Assembly (NCBI GenBank): GCA_023480735.1
Contig: JAMCXB010000050.1
Span: forward strand, 1 to 41,089
DNA: 41,089 nt
DNA from: Bacteroidota bacterium
Lineage (GTDB): Bacteria > Bacteroidota > Ignavibacteria > Kryptoniales > JAKASW01
Direction of reading: 5' to 3'
Positions 1-7,484 of this stretch are shown in pieces. The position numbers and the translations under genes are program-made. The number at the start of each line of letters is the position of its first letter. Position 1 is the first letter of the stretch. Below the pieces are notes generated by a model that saw only the letters and a list, made by a program, of their open reading frames with translations, made no database searches and had not been told where the DNA came from.

Positions 1-515
1 GTAATTCTGAACGCGACGTCCGAACGGAGTTCTTCCGGGAATTCCTCCAGCACATCGGCGGCCAGCTCGGACGCAAGGTGGCTCATTATCAGCGCAATCG
101 TCTGGGGATGCTCCTTTTGCAGGAAATTCGCCAGCTGTTTCGGCTCGGCTTTCTTCAGGATCGAAAAGCCCTTTACCATCGTCAGCTCTTTTACCTTCTC
201 TATGACTTCGCCGGCTTTTAGCGCCCCGAGAGCCTTCTCGAGGACGGAATGGGCATACTCCAGCCCTCCCTTGACAATATATTCCTGTGCAAGGCTGAGT
301 TGCTGGAACTCCTCTATCACGCGGTTGATAACACCGGAGTGGACACCCTGCATGTTGGTAATCTCTACGGTCAGCTTCTCGACTTCGCCCTGGTCGAGGT
401 GCTTGAAAATATGTGCGGCGCTCTCCACATCGAGCGCTATCATGAGAACTGCAGCCTTTTGCCTGCCGGTCAGCTGTTCGAATGTAATGGAGGATCTTGA
501 AACTTCTTTACCCAT
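1..515 (-). CDS. fliG: Flagellar motor switch protein FliG (3' part cut by window edge)
   Basis: FliG forms the cytoplasmic rotor ring that couples stator torque to the MS ring and, with FliM/FliN, sets rotation direction. Translating the minus strand from the ATG at 515 gives 171 codons running off the window edge, starting MGKEVSRSSITFEQLTGRQK. Typical FliG N-terminal and middle features follow: QKAAVLMIAL, then LEKAL and an HPQTIALIMSHL segment with the EHPQ signature of the middle domain, and ELRSDVAFRI at the edge. The start overlaps the fliF stop codon as TGATG, implying translational coupling. The C-terminal torque-generating charged helix lies outside the window. Identity is clear from sequence and from position after fliF. 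Confidence 0.95.
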   Translation of the reverse strand, partial: MGKEVSRSSITFEQLTGRQKAAVLMIALDVESAAHIFKHLDQGEVEKLTVEITNMQGVHSGVINRVIEEFQQLSLAQEYIVKGGLEYAHSVLEKALGALKAGEVIEKVKELTMVKGFSILKKAEPKQLANFLQKEHPQTIALIMSHLASELAADVLEEFPEELRSDVAFRI

Positions 516-2077
516 CACTCCCCGCCTTCAGTAAGCCAGACTTTAAGAAGCTTAGCAGCATCCAGGGGTTTTGTCTGGATATAACTGCTCACGTCTTCTT
601 TTATCCGAGTCGCTCTTAGTATTTCCTCGCTGTACTCGATCGCTTGAATCCCTTCCAGGCGCTCTCCGTGATGCTCCGCTGAGGAGGCGGCAGTCGACAT
701 CGACGTTTTACCCTGGGTCAGTATTGCCATCGGTTCGGTCGGCGCGCTTTCATTCTTCTTTAATCTCTTGAAAATTGACAGGAAGACGATGACTGCGCCT
801 ATCATTGCCACAAGTATTACAAGCTTGTCCGAATAGTCCTGTATCCGGAATCCCTGGTTCTGCTTGAGCAGAAACTCCTGATCGCTGTTTTCGAAGGGAA
901 CGTTGACCAGAGAGATATCGTCACCTCGCGTAGCGTCGAAGCCGATCGCGCTCTTGACGATGTTAGTCAACTGTGTAAGCTCTTGCTGGTTTCTCGGAGT
1001 GTACTCGACCGTCCTTTCCTTCCCCTTGTCGATCGCCGTATATTTACCGTTCACGAGAACAGCTACCGAAAGCCTCTTCACGCCGCCCGTGCTGCCTACT
1101 ATCCTCTCTACCGTCTTGCCGACGTCGTAATTGGTAACCGAATTAGCCTGTGATTGGCCGGTTGAAGACGTATCTCCCGGAACGGTTGCGCGGTTTTGCA
1201 TCGTCTGTTCGCTGAGCACAACGCTGTTCGGGTCGTACTGCTCGGTTGTCTTCTCGACCTGATTGAAATCAAGATCCGCCGTCACACGCACTATCGCATT
1301 GCCCGGCCCCAGAACCGCATCGAGCATCGTCTGAGCCTTGTTGGCCAGGTACGAGTCGACTTTATCCTGCACATCGTATTGCGCCGATGTCATCGCGTCA
1401 ACGCCATCGCTCTTTCTTGACAACATGTTCCCGCGAGAGTCGACTATCGTTACATTGTTTGCATCCAGCCCTTCGACGCTTGCCGCGACGAGGTGTTGTA
1501 CGCCGCTGATTTCTCCAGCACTCAGATGTGCGCCATCCCTCAGTTTCAGGAAAACCGAGGCGGTGGTTTTCTGCTGCTGGCTCTCGAAGAGAGCCTTCTC
1601 CGGTATGACAATGTGAACGCTCGCGCCCTGCACTTCCTCGAGTTGGAGGATGGTCCTCTCCAGTTCCCCTTCAAGGGCCCTTTTGTAATCGACTTTTTCG
1701 GTAAAATCCGTCATCCCAAACGTGGGTTTGTCGAAGATCTCATAACCGACCGTGCTTGATTGGGGAAGCCCTGCACCTGCCATCTGCAAACGCAGTTCGT
1801 ACACCTTGTCCTTTGGAACCAGTATCGCTTTGCCGCCCTCGCTTATCTCGTATGGAATAGACTGCTGCTTCAGCTTCTCCATTATCTTCGAGGCGTCCTT
1901 GGCCTCCAGGTTGGAAAAAAGCACCCCGTACGTCGGTTGGTTTGCCCACCTTACGAGCAGAACCAATGCAATTATCGATACAATTACGGAAAGTCCTATT
2001 CCGACCTTTTGCTTGAGAGTCAGCTTCTTCAGTACAGAGCTGAACTGCGAAGAAAAACCTGAAAGGGAGTTTGCCAT
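515..2077 (-). CDS. fliF: Flagellar MS-ring protein FliF
   Basis: FliF oligomerises in the inner membrane into the MS ring, the base on which the rotor and export gate assemble. The 520-residue protein has the family layout: a first membrane segment at about residues 25-46, a periplasmic region with the YscJ-like ring-building domain (LFSNLEAKDASKIMEKLK, then VHIVIPEKALF), a second membrane segment at about 425-445 (LVILVAMIGAVIVFLSIF), and a cytoplasmic tail ending LLKVWLTEGGE that matches the FliG-binding tail. Length is normal to slightly short for the family. It lies 11 bases after fliE and overlaps fliG, in a standard fliE-fliF-fliG order. No oddities seen. Confidence 0.97.
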   Translation of the reverse strand: MANSLSGFSSQFSSVLKKLTLKQKVGIGLSVIVSIIALVLLVRWANQPTYGVLFSNLEAKDASKIMEKLKQQSIPYEISEGGKAILVPKDKVYELRLQMAGAGLPQSSTVGYEIFDKPTFGMTDFTEKVDYKRALEGELERTILQLEEVQGASVHIVIPEKALFESQQQKTTASVFLKLRDGAHLSAGEISGVQHLVAASVEGLDANNVTIVDSRGNMLSRKSDGVDAMTSAQYDVQDKVDSYLANKAQTMLDAVLGPGNAIVRVTADLDFNQVEKTTEQYDPNSVVLSEQTMQNRATVPGDTSSTGQSQANSVTNYDVGKTVERIVGSTGGVKRLSVAVLVNGKYTAIDKGKERTVEYTPRNQQELTQLTNIVKSAIGFDATRGDDISLVNVPFENSDQEFLLKQNQGFRIQDYSDKLVILVAMIGAVIVFLSIFKRLKKNESAPTEPMAILTQGKTSMSTAASSAEHHGERLEGIQAIEYSEEILRATRIKEDVSSYIQTKPLDAAKLLKVWLTEGGE

Positions 2078-2088
2078 GTTCTACTAAT

Positions 2089-2388
2089 TCACACCTGCAT
2101 TTGCATTATCTGCTTGTACGCATCAAGCATCTTGTTCCGTACCTGCAACAAGAGATCGAAGCTGACTTTTGCTTTCTCCATTGCGATCATCACTTCATGA
2201 ACGTCCGCCGCCTGTCCCGACGCCATTTTGTCCATGGCATCATTAGCCTTGTTCTGCAGATCATTAACGTTATTTACAAATCCGTCAAGGGTCTGCTCAA
2301 AACTGCTTGTGACATCCTGCGCGCTCTTGCTCGCCGAAATATCCGGTGACATCTGGCTTAGCATCGACTGAACATCGCCTACTCGCAT
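2089..2388 (-). CDS. fliE: Flagellar hook-basal body adapter FliE
   Basis: FliE joins the MS ring to the proximal rod and is needed for export of rod subunits. The 99-residue protein has the family's C-terminal signature: DVHEVMIAMEKAKVSFDLLLQVRNKMLDAYKQIMQMQV, described here by its key parts HEVMIAMEKA, SFDLLLQVRNK and the YKQIMQMQV end. The middle carries the usual SFEQTLDGFVNNVN segment. The length is typical. It starts one base after the upstream 91-residue unknown and is followed 11 bases later by fliF. Confidence 0.95.
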   Translation of the reverse strand: MRVGDVQSMLSQMSPDISASKSAQDVTSSFEQTLDGFVNNVNDLQNKANDAMDKMASGQAADVHEVMIAMEKAKVSFDLLLQVRNKMLDAYKQIMQMQV

Positions 2389-2389
2389 C

Positions 2390-2665
2390 TTACGCCTTTC
2401 GGTTTATTATTTGCCCCGGTTCAATGGAGGCCTTGATACCGTTGGGAGAATAAGTCTTATGTGAATTGATTTGAGATATGGAGTCGGGGAAAAGTTTGGC
2501 AAAAAAGGCCCTCTCGGCACTTGTCAATCCGGTATGAGGAGAAACCCCCGCACTTTGCCCCTGTGATTTCTGTGGTGCCGACGCTTCTTTCGCACCTGCC
2601 GCAGATCCCTTCCCGGAGACCGCGGACACATATGAAATGTTGCTAGATATTGAACCAACTTTCAT
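2390..2665 (-). CDS. Unknown 91-residue protein inside the flagellar operon
   Basis: I do not recognise a family. The protein starts MKVGSISSNISYVSAVSG, has a low-complexity Ser/Ala/Gly/Lys-rich stretch (about residues 17-45), then a compact, more conserved-looking C-terminal half containing LTSAERAFFAKLFPDSISQI and ending GQIINRKA. No signal peptide, membrane segment or cysteine is visible. A Shine-Dalgarno GAGGTG lies a few bases before the ATG, and the gene sits 8 bases after flgC and one base before fliE, so it is surely translated as part of this operon. The flexible N-terminus resembles secreted flagellar axial proteins, so a small export substrate, rod or hook accessory factor is possible, but this is inference from context only. 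Confidence 0.8.
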   Translation of the reverse strand: MKVGSISSNISYVSAVSGKGSAAGAKEASAPQKSQGQSAGVSPHTGLTSAERAFFAKLFPDSISQINSHKTYSPNGIKASIEPGQIINRKA

Positions 2666-2673
2666 CTTTCACC

Positions 2674-3168
2674 TCAAATGTCAATCGAGTCTTTGATGAT
2701 ATTCTTGGAAGCATTGATAGCGGTGACATTCGCCTCATAAGACCGGCTGGTCGTAATCATGTCCACCATTTCAGTCACTACATTTATCTTGGGCTCATTA
2801 ACATACCCGTTTGCATCGGCATTAGGATTAGAAGGATCATAAACCATCTTCGTTGCAGTAGGATCCTGGACGACCCTCCCGGTGACTTCCCTTACGGTGT
2901 AGTCGGGTACGGCTATGCTGGGGTCGGTTAGCTGCATGTGACCCGGACTCGATGTCTCCAGAGGAATAAGCTGGCTGCTGAGTTGGTCGCCGAACGAGAT
3001 CGCTTTTCCAGGCACAGCCTGCACGACCTGCTTCTCGTACGGCTGTCCGTTTGCGCCCACCGTGTCGGCATTAGCAAGGTTGCTCGCTATAGCATCCATC
3101 CTCTTGCGCTGTAACGCAAGACCTGAAGCGCTGATATCGATTGCCGAAAACATGTCTCCTATTTTCAT
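2674..3168 (-). CDS. flgC: Flagellar proximal rod protein FlgC
   Basis: FlgC is a subunit of the proximal rod. The protein opens with the rod-protein motif FSAIDISASGLALQRKRMD followed by SNLANADT, and closes with the flagellar C-terminal motif around VNVVTEMVDMITTSRSYEANV and ASKNIIKD (the family pattern: EMV.MI...R.YEAN). Length (164 residues from this start) is slightly longer than the usual 130-150 because of the middle loop. I chose the ATG at 3168; a GTG directly upstream at 3171 overlaps the flgB stop codon and could also serve, adding one residue. Order flgB-flgC is standard. Confidence 0.95.
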   Translation of the reverse strand: MKIGDMFSAIDISASGLALQRKRMDAIASNLANADTVGANGQPYEKQVVQAVPGKAISFGDQLSSQLIPLETSSPGHMQLTDPSIAVPDYTVREVTGRVVQDPTATKMVYDPSNPNADANGYVNEPKINVVTEMVDMITTSRSYEANVTAINASKNIIKDSIDI

Positions 3169-3170
3169 CA

Positions 3171-3554
3171 CTATTGCCCATTTATGCTTTTGTCTATAAG
3201 GTTCAGTGTATCCGACATAAGCCTTGCGGCCAATTTGAACTTCAGCTGGTTCTTCGCAAGGTCTGCCATCTCCTGCTCGATACTGACATTATTGGCACCG
3301 CTCGCAAGAAAACTGTTCGGGTCGACTTTCAGCTCGGGCTGCACCTGCTCAACGTTCCTGCTGAGTGAGACGTCGTTGTTCGAGTCTGCAATTGCGCTGG
3401 AGAGTTCGTTCTGGAAACTGACATATACGCGCCTGTAATTAGGAGTCCCAATGTTAGCTATATTGCTTGCGATTGCCTTGTTCTGGATGGCAAACGCATC
3501 CATCTCTTTCTCGAGTAAGGGAACTCTGCTCCTGTCAAAAAGATTTATCTTCAT
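3171..3554 (-). CDS. flgB: Flagellar basal-body rod protein FlgB
   Basis: FlgB is a proximal rod subunit exported by the flagellar type III system. The N-terminus has the rod-protein motif with AIQNKAIASNIANIGTPNYRR, and the C-terminus has the coiled segment with IEQEMADLAKNQLKFKLAARLMSDTLNL, both normal for FlgB. The start is taken at the ATG at 3554 because a GGGAG Shine-Dalgarno lies 7 bases upstream; an in-frame TTG two codons earlier has no suitable site. The ribosome site lies inside the end of the preceding 45-residue ORF, which suggests coupled translation. 127 residues, normal length. Confidence 0.95.
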   Translation of the reverse strand: MKINLFDRSRVPLLEKEMDAFAIQNKAIASNIANIGTPNYRRVYVSFQNELSSAIADSNNDVSLSRNVEQVQPELKVDPNSFLASGANNVSIEQEMADLAKNQLKFKLAARLMSDTLNLIDKSINGQ

Positions 3555-3556
3555 TC

Positions 3557-3694
3557 TCAAACTCCCAGATAATTTGTCAACGAATCATCTTCTGCGCCTT
3601 CAACAATAGTATCGGCTTCCTCATCACCCGTTATAATAACCGCCACCGCAGACGCGGCAGCAATCACAGCTAATAGAATCAAGACACTTTTCAT
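3557..3694 (-). CDS. 45-residue membrane microprotein, first gene of the flagellar operon
   Basis: This short ORF is below most length cut-offs but is well supported by context. It has an AGGAG Shine-Dalgarno 7 bases before its ATG, ends two bases before the flgB ATG, and starts about 19 bases after the predicted sigma-54 transcription start. The product begins MKSVLILLAVIAAASAVAVI, a single hydrophobic segment (residues about 3-21), followed by an acidic tail rich in Glu and Asp (TGDEEADTIVEGAEDD) and ending NYLGV. It may be a single-pass inner-membrane peptide or, less likely, an exported peptide with an uncleaved signal. No family recognised. It could act as a leader that couples translation to flgB, or be a small flagellar factor. 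Confidence 0.65.
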   Translation of the reverse strand: MKSVLILLAVIAAASAVAVIITGDEEADTIVEGAEDDSLTNYLGV

Positions 3695-3724
3695 TCCGAC
3701 GCTCCTTTACTCCACGCACTATCT

Positions 3725-3739
3725 TCAACGTTTGTGCCA
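3725..3739 (-). promoter_or_regulatory. Sigma-54 (-24/-12) promoter for the flagellar operon
   Basis: On the minus strand the sequence TTGGCACAAACGTTGAA matches the sigma-54 consensus TGGCAC-N5-TTGC: the -24 element TGGCAC is perfect and the -12 element reads TTGA. Spacing between the GG and the last pair is the required 10 bases. The predicted start is near 3713, 19 bases before the ATG of the microprotein, with its Shine-Dalgarno between. Sigma-54 control of basal-body genes is well known in other flagellated bacteria. This promoter would need an activator such as the two encoded later in the window. Confidence 0.65.
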
Positions 3740-4046
3740 ATGGGAAAACAAATATTCTAGTCGAATTTGGGGCTGCTCTTCCGCTGCTTGATTAATATTC
3801 TCCATCACTGTGCACTATTCACCAGACCGCTCTTCGCCCTGCCTGGCTTACACTGCTTCATCAGGATTCCGCTCGCTCATTGAGACTACAACCGGATGTT
3901 GCAACTCAAATACTCGTCACAAATTTGCTGCACACAAGGAGGAACCGCAGGCTACTATTGTTCAAACTCCCGGCTAATATTCTGCATGATCGGGGTCCGT
4001 CGGGATACAAACTTCAGAAAACACAAGGAATTCCGAGGAAATGGTG

Positions 4047-4061
4047 TGGCACACCAATTGT
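4047..4061 (+). promoter_or_regulatory. Sigma-54 (-24/-12) promoter for the chemotaxis operon
   Basis: The plus strand reads TGGCACACCAATTGT: a perfect -24 TGGCAC, correct 10-base spacing, and TTGT in place of TTGC at -12. The predicted start is near 4073, only about 10 bases before the ATG at 4083 (4 before that at 4077), so the transcript would have almost no leader. That fits the absence of a visible Shine-Dalgarno for the first gene, or it means the true first start is further inside. Mirror-image arrangement with the flagellar promoter increases confidence in both. Confidence 0.55.
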
Positions 4062-4082
4062 GATTAGCAAAAGCGAATGCCT

Positions 4083-4463
4083 ATGAAAACCATATTAATA
4101 CATGAAAAAGATGCCGAGCTCCTCTCAGCGTGGGCAAGTTATCTGTCTCAAGATGATCTGGCGGTGTTCACTTCGGCCGATGCACTTGAAGCGGCAGAGA
4201 TTGTATCCATGGTCAAAGTGGATTCGGTAGTTATCTCTTCCAACGATCCAGCCACTTTTCTTCTCATTGCGGGAGTCCTGAAGGGCAGAAAAATGCCGGT
4301 AAACGTCGTGGCGATTTCGCAGATGCATTCTTCAGCGCTGCAGCTGCTTCTCGAGACTGAAAACTTCGTCAGGCTGGAATCCCCATTCACATTTGGCACA
4401 CTCGAGGACGTAGTGAGAGGTGCCAATCTAAAACCAAAGGCGATGCAAAATGCTCTTGCTTAA
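4083..4463 (+). CDS. Degenerate response-regulator receiver-like protein
   Basis: The 126-residue protein has the size and pattern of a CheY-like receiver: strand-like KTILIHEKD at the start, then alternating helices and hydrophobic strands (VDSVVIS, PVNVVAIS) and a C-terminal helix. The catalytic residues are absent: the acidic pair after the first strand reads HEKD, the position of the phosphorylated Asp after DSVVIS is a Ser/Asn region (VVISSNDP), and the conserved Lys-Pro near the end reads ESPF. It is therefore probably a non-phosphorylated pseudo-receiver. No Shine-Dalgarno is visible; a start two codons earlier (4077) is possible. It is the first gene of the chemotaxis operon and overlaps the next gene by 14 bases. 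Function unknown; a protein-interaction role is likely. Confidence 0.7.
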   Translation: MKTILIHEKDAELLSAWASYLSQDDLAVFTSADALEAAEIVSMVKVDSVVISSNDPATFLLIAGVLKGRKMPVNVVAISQMHSSALQLLLETENFVRLESPFTFGTLEDVVRGANLKPKAMQNALA

Positions 4464-5019
4464 GAAGACTTCCGTTTTGACTGTTTCAGCAATCGTGGCT
4501 TTTATGGCGATGCTGGGAACACCTCGGGCGGCCGGAACGAGTGCTACTCCGCTCCAGTCATTGTATATGATGAAGCAGCTTGTGCCCAAAGTCACCACAG
4601 TCGGAATAATTTGGAATCAATCGACAATTAACACCTCCAGCCTATTGCCGGAAATAAACCGCGCTTCGCTGTCGGTAGGCGTTAAAGTCGTTGTCGAGGA
4701 TGTGGAACAGATACAGGACGTATCGGCAAAGTTCAGGGATCTCGTACAGAACTATCATATCCAGGTTCTTTGGATATTGCAGGATGACGATCTCTACGGG
4801 AGTTCGATTGTTAAGGGATATCTCATCAAGAATTCGACTTTGAGCGGTGTTGCACTTTTTGCGCCGGGCACCGATTGGGTGTCTGCCGGGGCATGTGCGG
4901 CGTTGATGTCCGTAGGCGGAAATGCAAAGCTCTTTGTTAACCAGAAAACCCTCAACGCGCTCGGGCTGACGGTCCCTCAGCAGTACGCGCAGACGACTCA
5001 ATTCCTAGCCACGAAATAA
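4450..5019 (+). CDS. Exported half-length ABC_sub_bind-like periplasmic protein
   Basis: The 189-residue protein begins with a signal peptide (positive MLLLKK, hydrophobic to about residue 22, likely cleavage after residues 25-28 near PRAAG). The mature part resembles one lobe of the ABC_sub_bind/TrpX family (PF04392): MKQLVPKVTTVGIIWN, a Ser-rich strand-helix, SAKFRDLVQNYHIQVLWILQDD and late GLTVPQQYAQ. Family members are usually over 300 residues with two lobes, so this is about half length. No ABC permease or ATPase is near. It precedes a receptor with a periplasmic domain, so it may be a ligand adaptor for that receptor, or another periplasmic factor. The start overlaps the previous gene. 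Confidence 0.65.
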   Translation: MLLLKKTSVLTVSAIVAFMAMLGTPRAAGTSATPLQSLYMMKQLVPKVTTVGIIWNQSTINTSSLLPEINRASLSVGVKVVVEDVEQIQDVSAKFRDLVQNYHIQVLWILQDDDLYGSSIVKGYLIKNSTLSGVALFAPGTDWVSAGACAALMSVGGNAKLFVNQKTLNALGLTVPQQYAQTTQFLATK

Positions 5020-5028
5020 GAGATACTA

Positions 5029-6927
5029 ATGAATACGAACCAATTTTTAGCCAACGCAAAGCTACGCAAAAAGTTTTCGATCCTACTCGCCGGGATAATG
5101 CTCTTCGCATGGGTTCTCCTGTTTGCCTATTCGAGATACTCATTGAACGTCACGGAACAGCAGTTCAACCAAAGAGCCATTCTCTTGGCTGAGACTATGG
5201 GCGCTCAATCTCAGTACAGTTTGATGATGGGCGATGCTACCGGGTTATCGGAGTCACTGAACAACGTGATTTCGGCGGGAGACGCCCTTGCCGGTGCATT
5301 TTACGACCAAAACGGGAAGTTGCTGGCGCAAGTAAACTTCAACTCCGTCGAATGGACGCCCCCTCAGTTTGCTTCCCTGACAGAATCCATGCAGTCGTCG
5401 AAAACGAACGGCGGTGTTCCTGTAATTATCGCGGCAGAGAGGATTGTAAATAAATCGACGCATCAGACGCTTGGATATGTTGCGGTCGCCACATCCTCTC
5501 AGACACTGGAGGCCGAAAAGGACAGCGGGTTGCTCCTTTCTGTAGTTACATTCGTCATCTTCGCCATGTTCGGCTGGCTTGCCCTGGTCCTGTTGAGCAA
5601 AGCAATTACAAGCCCGGTGAACATTCTGAAACAATCCGCCCAGAAGGTGGCATCCGGCGATTTTCAGGTAAGGGTCGAGCTTAATCAGGGTGATGAAATC
5701 GGCGAGCTTGCCGCTGCATTCAATATAATGATTGAAAACAGCAAGAAGTCTATGGATGAAATTAACCGGAAGACTGAGCAGGCCAACGAAGCGAGAAAGT
5801 TCGCCGAAAAGATGCAGAAGGATTCCGAGGAGCAGCAGGAATATCTCAAGATGCAATTCGGGAAAATATCAGCGGTGATCGAAGCCGTCACTAAAGGCGA
5901 CCTCACAAAAGAGTTGGCTGTAGAAAAGGACGATGAAGTTGCGACGCTGATGCTGAAGATCAACCAGATGATACACGACCTCAACTCACTCATTGGAGAA
6001 GTACATACTGCGGGCAACTCTTTGGCTCAAGCCTCGGCACAGATTTCCTCGGCAGCCGAGGAAATGTCGACGGGTGCAGGTGAACAGGCGAGCCAGACTC
6101 ATGAAGTCGCCACGGCCGTGGAGCAGATGTCAAAAACCGTAATAGAGTCTTCGAAGAACGCCAATGAAGCAGCCGAGATGGCAAAGAAAGCCTCCGAGCT
6201 TGCGAACGTCGGCGAGAAGGTATTTCAAGAGACCATCAGCGGGATGGGGAGAATCGCTCAGCTCGTGAAAAAGTCGGCGGAAATCGTAGATACCCTCGGC
6301 AAATCGAGCGCGCAGATCGGAGAGATTATCCAGGTTATAGATGACATAGCGGACCAGACAAATCTTCTTGCCCTTAACGCAGCTATCGAAGCGGCAAGAG
6401 CCGGAGAGCAAGGACGCGGGTTCGCCGTCGTCGCCGACGAGGTCCGCAAGCTCGCGGAACGAACGACCTCGGCCACGAAAGAAATAGCCGGCATGATCAA
6501 AAGAATACAGCAGGAAACCACACAGGTCGTCCTGGCGATGAGGGAAGGCAACACCGAGGCAGAAAACGGGACAAAACTCGCCGACAAAGCGGCCAATTCC
6601 CTTTCTCAGATTATCGCTTCGGTAAACAGCGTCGTAGGTATGATAAACCAAATTGCTGCTGCCAGCGAGGAGCAGTCTTCTACAAGCGAACAAATTTCAC
6701 ACAATGTCGAAAGCATATCTTCAGTCGCAGGCCATGTCTCCACCGCGACAGTTGATCTTGCACGCACGGCAGAGAACCTTAACACTCTCACCGAGCACTT
6801 AAGTGAATTGATCGAACGTTTTCACCTTGACTCAAGGACGGAACAGAAGAGTTCGTACGCTGTCAGGGAGAACGGTAAGATTGTGCCGACGCACAACGGC
6901 CATTCCAACGGGACAAAAAGGAGCTAA
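5029..6927 (+). CDS. Methyl-accepting chemotaxis receptor with periplasmic sensor domain
   Basis: A 632-residue transmembrane receptor. Residues about 17-38 form the first membrane segment and about 172-200 the second, framing a periplasmic sensor of about 130 residues that contains [15 protein letters not shown], which resembles PAS-like (Cache/CHASE) folds. A HAMP linker follows ([19 protein letters not shown]), and a second HAMP-like unit is at about 280-325 ([19 protein letters not shown]). The signalling hairpin has the canonical tip ([20 protein letters not shown], then [18 protein letters not shown]) and a methylation segment [15 protein letters not shown]. No C-terminal CheR-tethering pentapeptide is present. 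The gene is 3 bases before cheW. Ligand unknown. Confidence 0.95.
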   Translation: MNTNQFLANAKLRKKFSILLAGIMLFAWVLLFAYSRYSLNVTEQQFNQRAILLAETMGAQSQYSLMMGDATGLSESLNNVISAGDALAGAFYDQNGKLLAQVNFNSVEWTPPQFASLTESMQSSKTNGGVPVIIAAERIVNKSTHQTLGYVAVATSSQTLEAEKDSGLLLSVVTFVIFAMFGWLALVLLSKAITSPVNILKQSAQKVASGDFQVRVELNQGDEIGELAAAFNIMIENSKKSMDEINRKTEQANEARKFAEKMQKDSEEQQEYLKMQFGKISAVIEAVTKGDLTKELAVEKDDEVATLMLKINQMIHDLNSLIGEVHTAGNSLAQASAQISSAAEEMSTGAGEQASQTHEVATAVEQMSKTVIESSKNANEAAEMAKKASELANVGEKVFQETISGMGRIAQLVKKSAEIVDTLGKSSAQIGEIIQVIDDIADQTNLLALNAAIEAARAGEQGRGFAVVADEVRKLAERTTSATKEIAGMIKRIQQETTQVVLAMREGNTEAENGTKLADKAANSLSQIIASVNSVVGMINQIAAASEEQSSTSEQISHNVESISSVAGHVSTATVDLARTAENLNTLTEHLSELIERFHLDSRTEQKSSYAVRENGKIVPTHNGHSNGTKRS

Positions 6928-6930
6928 GAA

Positions 6931-7422
6931 GTGACTGCAAACAACCAATCGAACGAGACAATCTACCAGCTGGTCAGCTTCGTCGTAGAGGACGAAGAGT
7001 TCGGAGTCGACATCCTGAAGGTACAGGAAATTATCCGGACCGTCGAAATAACTCGAGTTCCCAAATCACCGGAATTCGTCGAGGGCGTAATCAACCTTCG
7101 CGGAAAGATCGTCCCGGTAATCGATCTCAGGAGACGATTCGGAATAGAGAAGCGCGAACGCGACAATGAGACGAGAATAATTGTCGTCGAACTTACCGAC
7201 AAGGTGGTCGGCTTCCTCGTTGACAAAGTCAAGGAGGTCATCCGGGTCGAAAAAAGCATTATCGAACCTCCGCCCGAACTAACCACCAGCATCAGTTCAA
7301 ACTACATCACCGGTGTTGCAAAACTTCAGGACAGGCTGCTGATTCTGCTCGATCTGGACAAGGTCTTGTCCGGAGAAGAACAGGAACACCTATCCGAGGT
7401 TGAGGCAGGCGGAGTTGTATAG
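6931..7422 (+). CDS. cheW: Chemotaxis coupling protein CheW
   Basis: CheW links receptors to the CheA kinase in the signalling array. The 163-residue product covers the whole CheW fold: [23 protein letters not shown], the [25 protein letters not shown] core (highly conserved), [21 protein letters not shown], and [11 protein letters not shown] near the end. The start is a GTG with an AAGGAG site about 8 bases upstream. It lies between the first and second receptor genes. Length is normal. Confidence 0.97.
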   Translation: MTANNQSNETIYQLVSFVVEDEEFGVDILKVQEIIRTVEITRVPKSPEFVEGVINLRGKIVPVIDLRRRFGIEKRERDNETRIIVVELTDKVVGFLVDKVKEVIRVEKSIIEPPPELTTSISSNYITGVAKLQDRLLILLDLDKVLSGEEQEHLSEVEAGGVV

Positions 7423-7484
7423 TTACACCGCATTTACCGTTTAGATCCCTTTCCGACAAATCCGTAAACGAGGTGGGCAAACCT

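Larger units (their letters stand above)
3695..4082. other. Divergent intergenic region between flagellar and chemotaxis operons
   Basis: About 390 bases separate the two divergent operons. Near each end there is a sigma-54 type site (described separately). The central part (about 3745-4040) holds no convincing ORF; an open frame on the plus strand from 3880 has no Shine-Dalgarno and no recognisable product. The space is the right size for upstream binding sites of an enhancer-binding activator serving both promoters, but I see no clear repeated operator in it. Confidence 0.5.

Noticed and set aside
3880-4086. 68-codon plus-strand frame before the pseudo-receiver
   Set aside because: It overlaps the sigma-54 promoter and has no ribosome site or family match.
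5254-5856. 200-codon open frame on the minus strand inside the first receptor
   Set aside because: It is the antisense shadow of a well-supported receptor gene, without a ribosome site or family match.
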